Source: Epinephelus fuscoguttatus | Taxonomy: Eukaryota; Chordata; Actinopteri; Perciformes; Serranidae | NCBI RefSeq assembly: GCF_011397635.1 | Contig: NC_064773.1 | Span: 21,120,449 to 21,184,448, forward strand | DNA: 64,000 bases | Direction of reading: 5' to 3' | Shown: positions 24,183-35,439 of the stretch, one piece after another | How positions within the stretch are numbered: the stretch's first letter is position 1 | Layout of the letters: every line of letters starts with the position of its first letter | The notes under the pieces: model-generated | Told to the model about the DNA's origin: nothing | Databases searched by the model: none | Seen by the model: only the letters and a program-made list of their open reading frames with translations | Translations under genes and position numbers: made by a program

Positions 24183-24940
24183 TAAAAGCAAAGTGTATCA
24201 TACCAACTGAGCTGTTTTTGGTTTGTCTTTATTTGTTCGTTGACAGAAAGTCACCTGCATGTAAATTTGTTGTTGTACAATTAATTTGTTGTTAGACTAC
24301 ACATTGTTTATTTGCAAATATCCCAACTACTGTGCCCTAAAGCACAGCTAATCTTCCCCAGGGTCCACCTTTAAAAACACACATTAAACGTGACAGTCCA
24401 CGCTAATCACCATGTTTGAACACATACATTAAAAAATTGTTGTCAATATGATATAACATATATAAAGAGGATTGGGCAGCCTTGGTATAAGGTGTATTAA
24501 TTGGAAAGTAGATGTCTTTGATTTCATTCTTAGATACTCAACATATAGTGAGCAGTCTGTGAACATAATCTTGTGTTATAAAATGTCAGTACATTTACAG
24601 TGAGTGCATTAAATATCTTGTTTTTGTGCTTTTTTGTTTTTCAAGCTCTGAACAAGACAGAGATGAGTGGATAAAGGTATGGAGATATCTTGTTTAGTGA
24701 TTGGTGCAACAGTAAATATTACACTGATTATAAAATCAATCCATACTGTCAACTGAGTTTTCAAAACCTGTTGTATTTCCAGGTTATTCAGGAAGCCATT
24801 AACGTGTTTCAGAGGAAAAATGAAACCTTCAAATTGGCTTCTAAGGAGCCAAATGTAGAAGAACGAGTAAGTTTGATGAAGGGGGCTGTATCTATTCAAA
24901 ATGTATTCAGAAACTTCTAGAAGACTGTAAACATCCCAGC

Positions 24941-24992
<52 letters not shown>

Positions 24993-27117
24993 TTTACAGA
25001 CTGAGGAACTGGGCCGACGTGCCCCTCGCTGGATCAGGGACAACGAGGTGACCGTGTGTATGAAATGCGAGGAACCTTTCAACGCACTCACCAGGAGAAG
25101 ACATCACTGCAGAGCCTGTGGCTGCGTGAGTGACGACATGTGGCAGCTTTGCACTGAACACAACACAGAGAAAAGCTCTTTTTAACACAAGATAGCATTG
25201 ACAGACTCTCTGCTCCTCAGGTGGTGTGCTGGAAGTGTTCAGACAATAAAGTGGCTTTGGAGTACGACAGTAACAGGCTGAACAAAGTGTGTAAAGCCTG
25301 CTACTCCATCCTGACCAGTCAGAGAGGGGAGAGGGTGGAGGGGAAGAAGAGAAGGATGCTGGAGGTGAGCCTTGTGTGTTTTCGAAAGGTAGGGTGAGGG
25401 TTTCTGGAGCAACTTCACATATTTCAAAGGTGTATGGAGACATGAGATGAATCAAAGGGGTAGAAGCTCCAGCAAAATTTGTAGTAACCCAAAAATGGAG
25501 ATTATTATGTAAGAATTTTCTCCATTTTTGGCCTCTTCATTCACCAGGCATGTCAGAAAACCTTTTTTCACAAATTCAGTGTAACACAGGAAACTGATAT
25601 GATGGTAAATATTCCTTTTAAAGGAAGTCTGTCCTTTTTAGAGACATAAAATACCACATAACATGGATGCAAGTCTTTAACAACATTGTGTTTTCTTTAT
25701 GTGTTCTCCCAGTCGGAGGTATCTACAGTGTCCAGTGACTGGATAATGAGTGGCTTCCTGCTGTATGGTGACAACCCCAAGACCTGGCAGCAGGTGTGGT
25801 CTGTTATCACCCGGGCTGAACCTTGCGTCCTCCACCTGTATACTGATCCACAGGTAGGGGTCTCTGTGTTAGAGAAACTTGAACCACATACTTGTTTGTT
25901 TGTATCTCACTGTTATTCGGGTGGCGGTGTCTCCATAGGGTTTGCATATGATGTTGTCATACACAGCTGTCACCACAGTCACTCCCCGAGTGGCAAACTA
26001 AACAACAGTCACCATCTGCAATCATGCACCCACATGGAAAAAAGGGGAACACTGCTGAAATTGTGAAGAGCTGTTGTGCAATCAACTGCACAGTCTGAGT
26101 CTGTTTTTCAGACAGTTTAAGGTTAGAGTACTGCCACTCCAGGCTCTTTAGCTTTTGACACCTAAGAAAACATCTAATAATTTATTTTTAACAAACATAT
26201 GCACAGAAAACCAGAATATTTTTTTGAAGTCTTCATGATTTTGATCCATTAACGGCAAAAAAATGCTGCTTTTAATCTGGACCTACAGTTAGGATAGAAT
26301 GTTACACTTAACAAAGCCAAAGTTCCAATTTTTTAAGGCAGCACGGTGGTGTAGTGGTTAGCGCTGTCTCACAGCGAGAGGGTTCCTGGTTTGAACCCCT
26401 TCTGTGGTGAGTCTGCATGTTCTCCCTGTGCCAGTGTGGGTTTTCTTCCTCCCACAATCCCAAGACATGCAGGTTAATTGGTGACTCTAAATTGGCCGTA
26501 GGTGTGAATGTGAGTGTGAATGGTTGTCTGTCTCTATGTGTCAGCCCTGTGATAGTCTGGTGACCTGTCCAGGGTGTACCCTGCCTCTCACCCAATGTCA
26601 GCTGGGATAGGCTCCAGCCCCCACGTGACCCTCAAGAGGATAAGCTGTTACAGAAAATGAATTGAGTGAATGGCTTGTGTGCCATTATATGGAAAAAGTG
26701 ATATCAGGACATATTTCCATTAGAGAGGAGAGCACGGTATTCAGCTGCAATCCAACCACAGGATTTGTGATCGCAAAAAAGAGAGTTTCATACAGCTTCT
26801 CTATCCCTTTCATTCACCCCAACCCCCTTCTCCAGGATGTGAAGCCCCTGTCCAGTATACCTCTGCTGGACTGCAGTGTGGAGGATTCCCCTCAGGAGCT
26901 CCAGGGTCAGCATTGTTTCTGTTTACGCCAATCCAAAACCACCCACACGTTCTCCTGCGATGGCTCCGATCTCAAACAGAGCTGGCTGACAGTTCTCAAA
27001 GTTGCTGTGACAGGTGTCTATGACATTACCACCAATGGCTCCAGATGTAGCGTTAACAGTAGTGTCATCGATGATGAGGAATTTATCATCATTGGTAACG
27101 AGGAAAACCTCTCCTGA
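15533..27117 (+). CDS. fgd4: FGD4-like Cdc42 guanine nucleotide exchange factor (frabin), 16 exons
   Basis: Exons 15533-15659, 19834-19974, 20084-20663, 20737-21208, 21683-21828, 22155-22311, 22793-22931, 23014-23072, 23273-23416, 23948-24120, 24646-24676, 24783-24866, 25000-25125, 25221-25364, 25713-25853 and 26836-27117 join in phase with GT-AG introns into 981 codons. Domains: Ser-Pro-rich N-terminus (about 90-280), a [10 protein letters not shown] motif, DH domain (about 412-607, [19 protein letters not shown]), first PH (633-735), FYVE zinc finger (about 755-830, with WIRD and RRHHCRACG) and second PH (850-960). The family activates Cdc42 (FGD4 also binds actin) and shapes actin at membranes; FYVE fingers bind phosphoinositides. 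The FYVE region is closest to FGD4 among FGD1-FGD6 as I remember them. Human FGD4 is shorter (766 aa); the difference is N-terminal, so exon 1 is the least certain. The start codon has A at -3. Loss-of-function of human FGD4 causes a demyelinating neuropathy. Confidence 0.9.
16893..16940. repeat. Perfect 22 bp foldback hairpin, 4-base loop, fgd4 intron 1
   Basis: Arms 16893-16914 and 16919-16940 are exact reverse complements around the loop TAAG. Three further pairs form outside one mismatch. The surrounding sequence (about 16745-16960) is a decayed copy of a fish repeat family also seen at 37236-37525, so the hairpin is a secondary local inversion inside it. Confidence 0.9.
17503..17538. repeat. 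Perfect 16 bp foldback hairpin, 4-base loop, fgd4 intron 1
   Basis: Arms 17503-17518 and 17523-17538 are exact reverse complements around the loop AACA. A few more pairs continue outward with mismatches. It lies about 560 bases from the 22 bp foldback. Confidence 0.9.
18055..18729. mobile_element. Non-autonomous hAT-like element, fgd4 intron 1
   Basis: The terminal inverted repeats CACTGGTTCCCAACCT and AGGTTGGGGACCACTG bound 675 bases. They are flanked by an 8-base target duplication with one mismatch (acctagac at 18047-18054, acccagac at 18730-18737). No transposase frame exists inside. A second copy of the left end lies at about 28107. Confidence 0.8.
23606..23907. mobile_element. TTAA-flanked MITE, copy 1, fgd4 intron
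   Basis: The element begins TTAAGGTCCAATGTGTAAGA and ends with its inverted form ATACACTGGACCTTTTAA. The body is clearly the same family as 44044-44386, about 75-80 percent alike by eye. TTAA at both ends suggests piggyBac-type targeting. No coding capacity. Confidence 0.8.
24125..24181 (+). repeat. (TG)n microsatellite abutting an fgd4 5' splice site
   Basis: About 28 TG units follow the donor GTGAGT at 24121-24126 directly, so the intron begins with an uninterrupted GU repeat. The upstream exon (23948-24120) encodes part of the first PH domain. Confidence 0.95.
24942..24990 (+). repeat. (TG)n microsatellite abutting the 3' splice site of the FYVE exon
   Basis: About 24 TG units end nine bases before exon 25000-25125, the only spacer being GATTTACAG. 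The exon therefore has no ordinary polypyrimidine tract; the GU repeat takes its place. Confidence 0.95.
26337..26670 (+). mobile_element. tRNA-like SINE in the last fgd4 intron
   Basis: The copy starts GGCAGCACGGTGGTGTAGTG. It has tRNA-like promoter boxes: TGGTGTAGTGGTTAGC resembles the A box and GGTTTGAACCC the B box. The body with GACATGCAGGTTAATTGGTG and CAGCTGGGATAGGCTCCAGC is a very common fish repeat, and it ends in GGATAAGCTGTTACAGAAAA. The SINE label rests on the tRNA-like boxes. Confidence 0.75.
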
Positions 27118-28046
27118 ACGTTCAAGATCAGGCACCATGGAACATACAAGTATAAATAAATAATTAAATAAATAAACCCAAACATACAACAGACTGAAGT
27201 CCATTGATGTTAAAGACGGTAGCTTTGAAATGTGTATTTGATAAAATGAATGAAATCTAGAGGTTAAATTCAGGAATGTAAAGGTTGTTAATAACAATAT
27301 CCAGGCTGTGTTTTCCTTACAAGTGGCGATGCACTTTATTTCTGAAATGGTTTACAGTAAAATAAATAAAGTGAAGGTGTTTTAACATGAGTCAGACTAT
27401 CCCTTCAACTACAAACATTGTTGCTCCAGCTCTGTACACGTGGTCTAAAAGATGCCATGCGATGTGGCGTGAAAATATGCTCGAGATTGTTTTCTTACAG
27501 TGGACAGCTGATCACATAATTGCATGAGGGTTCCAGTGATACACAAGGCTCTGTGGGACCATAGTAGCCTTATAAAACACATTCAGCTGATCCCATTTCT
27601 TCACAGATAATGTTACAGCAATTGACTATTTACACTCAAAACAACAGCTAAACAAACGAATAAACATTATGAATAAAAAGAAATACAATGGATAAAAACG
27701 ATCACTGTAAAACACAAAAATGACAGAATAACCTTTAGGTTGTTGCAGGAGTACATCATATGTGACAGGCACAAAGCCCATGGAGTAAAAAAAAGCACCA
27801 GGTTAGCTTCATGTGTGTGTGAATCAGAAATTTCAGTAGCAAATTAACAATGCGATTGACTTTAAGTGATGTTACTTGAATTTAATTTTTCTTTAAGTGC
27901 ATGTATTTTCTTACAGCAATTATGTAGTGATGGTTCCTAAAGGAGGTTCCCCCAAAACACTGACCTTGCACATGAATTTCTTAAGTATACCTGATCTATG
28001 GAGGTTTGCAGGCTCAACTCTGTCCCATCAAAGGGGAAAACTTAGC
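27118..28046 (+). other. fgd4 3' UTR and downstream sequence
   Basis: Poly(A) signals AATAAA occur at 27155-27160, 27171-27176 and 27361-27370 on the plus strand. The first pair lies only about 40-60 bases behind the stop codon, so short and longer 3' ends are both possible. Nothing else was recognised up to the TTAA-flanked element at 28047. Confidence 0.55.
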
Positions 28047-30899
28047 TTAAAGCTGCATTATTCACTGTTTTTTTTATATTAACTGACTCAAGCTCTGTGA
28101 AGCTAGCACTGGTTCCCAACCTGGAGGTCCTGACCCCCACTAGGGGTCATGAAAGCTTCACAACTTAAAAAAAAACCAAAACAAAACAAAAAAACAGTAG
28201 CCCTACATCTTATCATTTCATTCAGATATAGTCATTTGTAAAGATTATATTGCTAAACGAAAAGTATAAGTATCATAAATGTGTTCACCACAGAGCTTAT
28301 TTTCTGCACTAATCCAAAATCTAATGGAAAAATCCCATTATCTTACTGATGAGGGAACCAGGGCGACGCTAAGCTCCGCCTCAGCCTAGAGGAAAAAACG
28401 CCATCCCTGAAGCACACTATAGTGGGCTTAATGCCGCCGATTATTATGATTGGTTTAAAAAATACAAACCAGCCAGAGCTTTTTCCCCTGACTTTTCCCC
28501 TTTCTCAGGTCTGGCTAAGTGAGACTATGCATTTATGAAACACACTGTTTTTAGCATCCATAAAGTGTTGTTTTTGGCACAATATTTCAGTAGAAGTAAA
28601 GTGTGCTATCTATCCAGCAGCGAGTTAGTAGCTAGCTAACGAAGAAGGTTGAACAGCTAGAAACTAAAAGCCATTTTTCTTTGGACTTAGTGAAAACCAA
28701 AGTAGAACTAAAAGAAACTTCGCAAGAATGCTCATATTTTTTTGTGTTAGCTGGATGTGTAATTGGGCCATTGTTTGCTAACACATTAGCCATTAAATAC
28801 GTAACAAGCGAGTGATGTAGTAGCTATGTGTGTCTTTTTTTTAGTTCCACTGTCTGCTACAAGTCAAAAATGTGATTAATATGGGATCACATCTAAAAGC
28901 TTCATTTTGCAGAGAGGAACCAGACAAGGGTGCCCACTCTCGCCTCTACTGTTTGCAATATTCATCGAACCATTGGCTATAGCAGTCCGTCAGAACAGCA
29001 AGATCATAGGTATCCATTCCGCCAATTCAGAACATAAAATTAATCTATATGCCGACGACATTTTACTTTATCTACAAGAACCGAAATTACATGAAGTATT
29101 TAATCTCATAACACATTTCTCGAAACTTTCGGACTACTCCATCAACTGGTCCAAATCGACAATAATGCCAATAACGGAGAACTCTTGGAATCCTGCAGAC
29201 CAAAAATTTTCTCTCCCTGTGGGCAACATAAGATATCTAGGCATAAATATTTCACCCAAACTATCAGACCTGGTCCACCTGAACTTTAGCCCGCTGCTAG
29301 ATAAGATCTGTGGTGACCTGAAGCGCTGGAATAATCTTCCCATCTCCCTCCTGGGACGAATAGCCACAGTTAAAATGAAAATTCTACCCCAAATTAACTA
29401 TTTTTTTTCCATGATTCCATTCACACCCACATCAAAATGGTTCCTGTCATTAGATTCTGCAATTATAAAATTCTACTCAAAGAACAAGACAGCAAAAATT
29501 AGCCTAAGCACCCTTCAGAAAAACAAATTGGAAGGGGGATTAGACGCTCCTAACTTTAAACATTACTATTTAGCTAACCAGCTACAATACCTATTGAAAT
29601 GGTTATATCCTAACGAAGACTACAACTTCTGGCTCGAACTAGAACAGGCGGACTGCAACAATATAAAACTCTCTGACCTCCCGTTTATCACCACTACACT
29701 CAGACGTCATAACTGTTTTAAGAACCCAATGATTGCTTCCACCCTATCAGCCTGGTGGAAAACACTAGAAATCACAAACTCTCCGATAGAACCTTGCTTG
29801 CTCTCTCCAATTTGGCACAACCCGGATTTTGAAATTAACAAAAGACCTCTCCATTTTAGCACATGGGAGATGAAGGGAGTAACTCATCTCCATCACCTTT
29901 TCCAAGACAATATAATATGACATACACAAACTTATTTCAAACTTTTGAAATAAGAAATGGCAATTTTCTACAATATTTACAATTGATAAAAACAATCAAG
30001 AGGAGAATTCCAGCTCCTCAGGACACTTTGCAGCCACCAGAATTTGCCAAACATATTACAAAGCTTTCTCCGAGCAATAAGAAGAACCTTTCTAAGATTT
30101 ATAAATTACTGTCAAAGACCAGTTCTATACATTTACCAACTTTAAAATGGGAAAAAGAACTGGGTGTATCACCGACCCTGACTTCTGGACTCAGATATGC
30201 AAAAATACATTTAAGATGACAAGACACACTAATATACAACTTATCCAATTTAAAGTACTCCACAGAACACACATCACCCAACAAAAGATGAATAGAATGG
30301 GCTTTAGTCAATCTGACACATGCACTCAGTGTACTCAGAACACTGCAGACACCTACTTTCATGCACTCTGGTTATGTTCACCCGTCCAGCACTTCTGGTC
30401 TACAGTCACTCAAAACTCTCCTCCATTTTGGACTGCAGGATCCCATTATCTCCCAACCTGTGCTTAATTGGTGACCTGATGACAATTGACCTCCCAAACA
30501 GCCACTGCAACTCTCTTCTTGTAGCTCGCCATCGCAAGAAAACAATCCTAGTCAACTGGAAAGATAAACAGACCCTCAACATCAAACATTGGCTGAATCT
30601 CCTTGTAGAACATATTTCGCTGGAGAAAATATCTGCTGGCCACAGAAACCAATTAACATACTTTACAGAAAAATGGTCACCATTTATTCACTCACTAAAC
30701 GTGTCTGTATAGTGCCACTCAGCCTGTGAGCATATGCCACCTGTACATATAAATATTACAACTCAAGAAAGACTGTTGTGTAATATGTAACGTGTTTCTG
30801 TTAATGATGTAACCCCTAATCCTCTATCTCTCTCACCACAATACACCACAGCGGTTCATCAGAACTCAAGGTCTTAAGCATGTGTTAGGTGCACCTTCT

Positions 30900-32960
30900 T
30901 CCCTTTGAATCCGGGCCTGCTCCCTAGCTCTGTGGGGGATTGCGGGGCCGGGCGGTTTCCCCTGGGAGCGGATGCGTCTGGACTGCTCGCCCTGTGTGCC
31001 TGGGGGCGGGTCTCCTCGTGCTCCCTGGGCCTGGGGCGGCGTGGCGGTCCCCTGGGGGCTGTTTCTGCCCCTGGTGGTGCGGGGTGGGTGGGCTCCTCTC
31101 CCTTCGCGCCGCTCCTGCCCTTCCACCTCCCTCCTCCCTCCCCCCTCTCCCCGTCCCTCCCTGCCTCGGGTGGGCCCGGGGTCCTCCCCTGGGTTGGGGG
31201 GCCTGGTGTGGGGGCTGGGTGCTGCCCGCGGGGGGTGTTTTGGTGCTGTGCAGTGTGGGCCTGCCCACAGTGCGGCCGCCGTGGGGGTGGGTCGGATGGG
31301 CTGGGGTCCGGCCTTGGGTCGGTGGCGGTCTGGGGGGGTACTGGGGGGGGGGCGGGGTGGTCTGGGCTCCGGCGCGGCGGGGTTCGGGGCTGGGGTGCCC
31401 GCCGTCCGTGCACTCCTGGTGGTGCGCCTTGCCCTTCTGCTGGGGGCCGATTTGCGGGCGGTGTGGCCCAGGTCGGGACCACTGCGGGGCCTGCCACTGC
31501 AGTTGCCAGTGGGGCGGGGTTAGGTGGGGCCCGTTGGGTTTCCTGGGGCCCGCCTGGCCCGCTGTCCATGGGTGCTGGGCCTCGCGCGCTGGGGTCTGGT
31601 TGGTGCCACCTCCCAGCCCCTCCCATCCATTCCTCCGGCCCTCGGGCCGGGCCTACACTGGCCTGGCCTCCTAAACCACATTTAGTTCACTCACCACACA
31701 TTGCACAGTTTTAATGCACCACATACACTCACTCTTCGAGGTGTGGACCACGGATGGATTGGGGGGCTACATGATGGGGCAGGCTATGGGACAGTGGTGT
31801 CCGGTAGCCCTCCATGCCGCCCCCCGGCCCATCCTTATCTGCTCTCCAATTTTAAAGCACCACATACACCTACATCTTGGGGGACAGATGGGAACAGGTT
31901 CCAGGTGCCTTATGGCTGCAGGCTGCAGGACAGCAGTGGGTTGTAGCCATCAGCCTTGTCCCCACCTGTCTCCTATGTCCCTCAATTTTAATGCACCACA
32001 TCACACTTATGGGCACTCACATTCACATTCACGGTGTAGGGTTAATGTTTCTCCGTCAGGGATCGGAGAATCATAGTAAGAGGGGGGGTGGTGGGTTTAC
32101 ACACACTGTAGATACGCATGGCGTGGCTAGTGGGGCCCGGCCCTCCTGGGCTGAGGGTTGAAGCCAGGGAGCCCATTTACATCATGGTGGTTTGGCTGGG
32201 TTCCCGGTGTCCGGGGGGTCCCGCGGCCCCGTGGCGGGTGGGCCGGGTGGCGCCCTGGGGGCTCTGTGGGTTCCTGCCGGGGTTCTGCCTCCTGACCGGC
32301 TGTGGTTTATGGGCCCTCTGCTAGGGGGTCCCGATGGGGGATTGACTGCTCGTGGCGGTCCGCGCTCATGTGTGTTGGTGGGGCCCATCCTGGGGTTCGG
32401 GCGGGTGGCCCTTCGCGTCCCCTGGTTCCCGATGCGCGCCGGGACATATGCCTTGCAGTACCACCGCCTCCTTGCCTCCCTCGTCTGCCCGGGCCTGGGT
32501 GGGCTCTCATTACTGTCCGGTCCGGCGTCTGCTGGTGGCCGGCGCCTGGTGCGGGCCCGTCCGGTGCGGTGCTGGTTCTCTCCCCGGGGGCGGTGCCGGG
32601 CCCCCGCGCCTTGCTCCTTGGGTCGGGAGTGGTCCCTGGATGCATCCGTGGGCGGGCGGGTGGTGGTTGGGGGTGGTGGGGGCGGTCCGCGTCGGGCGGT
32701 GGGTGGGCGGGCCCTCCTGCCCCGCCTGTCTGGGGTGTGTCTCTGGCTCTCTGGGGGTGCCGGCCTTCGCCGCCCTGGGTCCTTGGGCCTGCGTGGTGTC
32801 CTGCAGCCTCTGCGGCTCCCTGGTCTTGGGGTCTGGGCGCTCCTGCGTTCTTGGGGTGCCATACCGCCCCCCAGCCCTGCGGGGGAAGGGGGGGGTGCCA
32901 TACCGCCCCCCTTCCCCCGCAGGGCTGGCCCTGGACCCTGGTGATGGTTTTCATAAACAC
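30900..32960 (+). repeat. Extremely GC-rich, G-skewed block in the LINE 3' part
   Basis: Two GC-rich, G-tract-laden segments (about 30900-31680 and 32120-32960) flank a middle part in which TTTTAAtGCACCACATACAC recurs at about 31707, 31851 and 31985. Many runs of four to nine G on the plus strand make G-quadruplexes likely in RNA. Long open frames occur on both strands only because AT-rich stop codons are rare. I see no protein motif. Confidence 0.8.
32871..32928. repeat. Perfect 23 bp GC-rich hairpin, 12-base loop
   Basis: Arms 32871-32893 and 32906-32928 are exact reverse complements (CCAGCCCTGC followed by G-rich sequence). The loop is GGTGCCATACCG. The sequence GGGGTGCCATACCGCCCCCC occurs once just before (about 32853-32871) and again in the hairpin. 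Confidence 0.9.
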
Positions 32961-33660
32961 ATTGGGAGGGTTCAAATACATGCATGCATGTTCAATACTT
33001 CAGCTCCGTGACGCATCGCAAAGAACCGATGGGATCACTCCAAAGGGGCCCACTTGCGTCTCAGACCTACCACACCGCGCTGGCAACTCTTCTCTGCAAT
33101 CGGGCTTTCCCCCTCCACCAAGACTCTCACATTTTTGGTGTTCAGTATAGACTTCTCTTTTGTTTTTGTTTTTCAGTACAGTATAGTAGACATGTATATG
33201 TTTATTTTTGATAATCTGCATGAAGCACAACCACCTCAAGGCTACAATACATCAGCTACACTGCCTGTTTCTCCCCTGTTTTTTTTTTTTTCGTTTGTTT
33301 GTTTGTTTGTTTTTCCTCCTTCTTCTTCGCATGCACTGTCACTATATAACTCAGGACTTAAGCACCTACCCCCTCCCCCTTGCTTGTTTCCTTACTTTCC
33401 CCCTGACACACTTTGGTGTATCACGGCCCTCTCTGACTCATATTAGGAAGTTTTTCCAATAAAGGCTGTTAGGCTAGTCTCCAGGGAGGGTGGGTGACGG
33501 TCACAACCACGCATTATGGGTATAAAATACTTGATTGCAAGATTAACAGTGCATCAATCTTCACAAGAAGCTTACACCCTTTAGTGGCGCTAAGCTATGA
33601 AGACCAATGCAGACAAGTATTAAAAAAAAAAAAAAAAAAAAGTGATTAATGCAGCTTTAA

Positions 33661-35439
33661 GCTTCTCACTTTATTTCTGATAAACCAAGAACCTTGTTTC
33701 TTTGATGCACCACCTCATGTATCGACAGCAATACACAACGTAAGATACCAACAACTGCAACCTCTCTGGTAACGAAGCTGAAAGCATATGCTGCTATGGT
33801 GTGCTTTAAAATGTACAAAGCTTAAAAGTTATGTCTTAACTGATTCTCTATGATCTATTCTGCAGACGCTGGCTGTTAGAGAATCATCTGAAGTTGCGAA
33901 CTCACCCCCTGAAGGCCGGTCTTTGTCTTGATACGAGAGCTGAAAAACACGACTATACATTTGAGAAAAAGCATTAAAGACTAAACAGTGCTTTTGTAAC
34001 AGCTCATGCCTCTGAATTGTAGGCTCAGCTGACAGCACGGGTGCAAATAAGCCATTTTCAAATCGCCTCCATATCCATGTGGACGTCACCCTTGCCTGTT
34101 GGACATCATTAGAAAATCTGATTTGGTCTTAGCTTAAAAATAATTAGTCTTAACACTGAATTGCAAATCGGTCATTTTGTCTCAGTGCCAGTCAAGGGGT
34201 TATCTCCGGGTCTGAGCAGTGAAGCCAATATGGAAGTGCCTTGAACCTGCATTCTTTCTAATGGCCAGCAGAGGGCGACTCCACTGGTTGTAAAAAGAAG
34301 TTTAGAAGTCTATGAGAAAATGACCCGACTTCTCACTTGATTTTTGATGGTCTCAATCGCTAGTTTCAAGTCTTCCTCAATACAGCAGGATGTTATTTTG
34401 TAAATTAAGGTCCCATTTAGAGTAAGATAGACAATAAAGCAGGGTATGCTATAGGGCGTGTCTACCTTGTGATTGACAAGTTGCTACCAGGGTGGTGTCC
34501 TTGGGTTCTCAGTCAGATCCACCCTTCCATTCTCGATAGCTCCACCCTCTCGTCCAGTTCTGTTTGCAAATAAACCCAAATGGTGACAGCAAAAATGCCA
34601 AACTTGAGGCTTCGAAAATGTTAGTCCACCAACCAATGGGTGACGCCACAGTAGCTACATCCACTTCTTTTATACAGTCTTTATATAGTCTAGTTAAACA
34701 GCAGTGCTTACAGACATGGCTCTTGAAGACAAAAGTGGTTTGACCTGCTTGTAGTGACCTAAGTTAGATTACAAAAAAGGTGGCCCTGATTTGGACAAAG
34801 AGGCTTTAAAATGGGATGTTTTAAATCCAGCACTTGATACAAGGAAAGCAACACTGGCAGAGAGGCGGACCCCATATCACACATACGCTGACACACTATA
34901 CATAAAAAGAAAAAACTATTATTTACAGGACGGCTACCTCTCTATTTCACTTTCATACATTGATCCTTTTTGTTCACTGAAAATCTTCAAATCAAGACTT
35001 CATCTTGGAGGAAGTCTCATTCTACTTGATGTCCACGCAGTACAGTTCAAGCCATCATCTTGTGTTTGAACCTGCCATCCATGGCATTCAAACACGGCTC
35101 AGTGTCAAAATGCTCCAGCTGTACCCGATCCAGAGAATCACTTTTGGGTGAGTAATCCATCGTAAGCCTCTGCAAGGCTTTATCAAGTAGAACTGACCAT
35201 ATTACTCTTTGTTATAATACATGAGACTGTTTTTGTTGCTCTTGCCATCAGGAGCAAAACCACAGCAAACAGAAGCACAGGGAGATATACAACAAAAAAC
35301 GTGATACCAGAGAAGTTCCAAATGGTCCTGAAGACTCCAAGAAGCCAGTAGTGCAGCACTCAGAGTTTGCTCGAGGCAGTTCATCCCCAGTTTTAAATCA
35401 GCAGTGATGAAAGGCGGAAAGCCGGCCGTCTGTCGTCTC
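33661..35439. other. Intergenic region and likely dennd11 3' UTR
   Basis: No gene was recognised between the nested insertion and the dennd11 stop codon. Positions about 34190-34690 look like an interspersed fish repeat (with GGCCAGCAGAGGGCGACTCC and, near the end, CCAACCAATGGGTGAC), judged from memory of fish genomes. The part next to 35440 should contain the dennd11 3' UTR on the minus strand; I found no unambiguous AATAAA for it. Confidence 0.4.

Larger units (their letters stand above)
28881..33640 (+). mobile_element. L1/Tx1-like LINE, 5'-truncated, with a long GC-rich 3' part
   Basis: The frame 28907-29920 starts at TRQGCPLSPLLFAIFIEPLA and includes the catalytic INLYADDILLY; motif A is already lost. 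Further C-terminal pieces in shifted frames reach a stop at 30712 (EKWSPFIHSLNVSV). At least two frameshifts make it dead. A nine-base duplication gtgattaat (28872-28880 and 33642-33650) and a poly(A) run (33622-33640) mark the insertion borders, so the 2.9 kb after the coding region belongs to the inserted unit. The coding part resembles the LINE at 4887-7265, but that one has only about 0.4 kb of 3' sequence. Confidence 0.8.
28047..33660. mobile_element. TTAA-flanked DNA element split by a LINE insertion
   Basis: The left end TTAAAGCTGCATTATTCAC (28047) and right end GTGATTAATGCAGCTTTAA (ending 33660) are inverted repeats flanked by TTAA. Without the LINE (28881-33640) the element is about 0.85 kb. 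Its body also contains, at about 28107-28400, sequence with a hAT-like left end (CACTGGTTCCCAACCT) and similarity to 58385-58632. No transposase frame is present. Confidence 0.7.

Noticed and set aside
30866-33150. Long overlapping frames of 180-280 codons on both strands, Gly/Pro/Arg-rich
   Set aside because: They follow from extreme GC content, where stop codons are rare. They overlap in several frames on both strands and show no protein motif.
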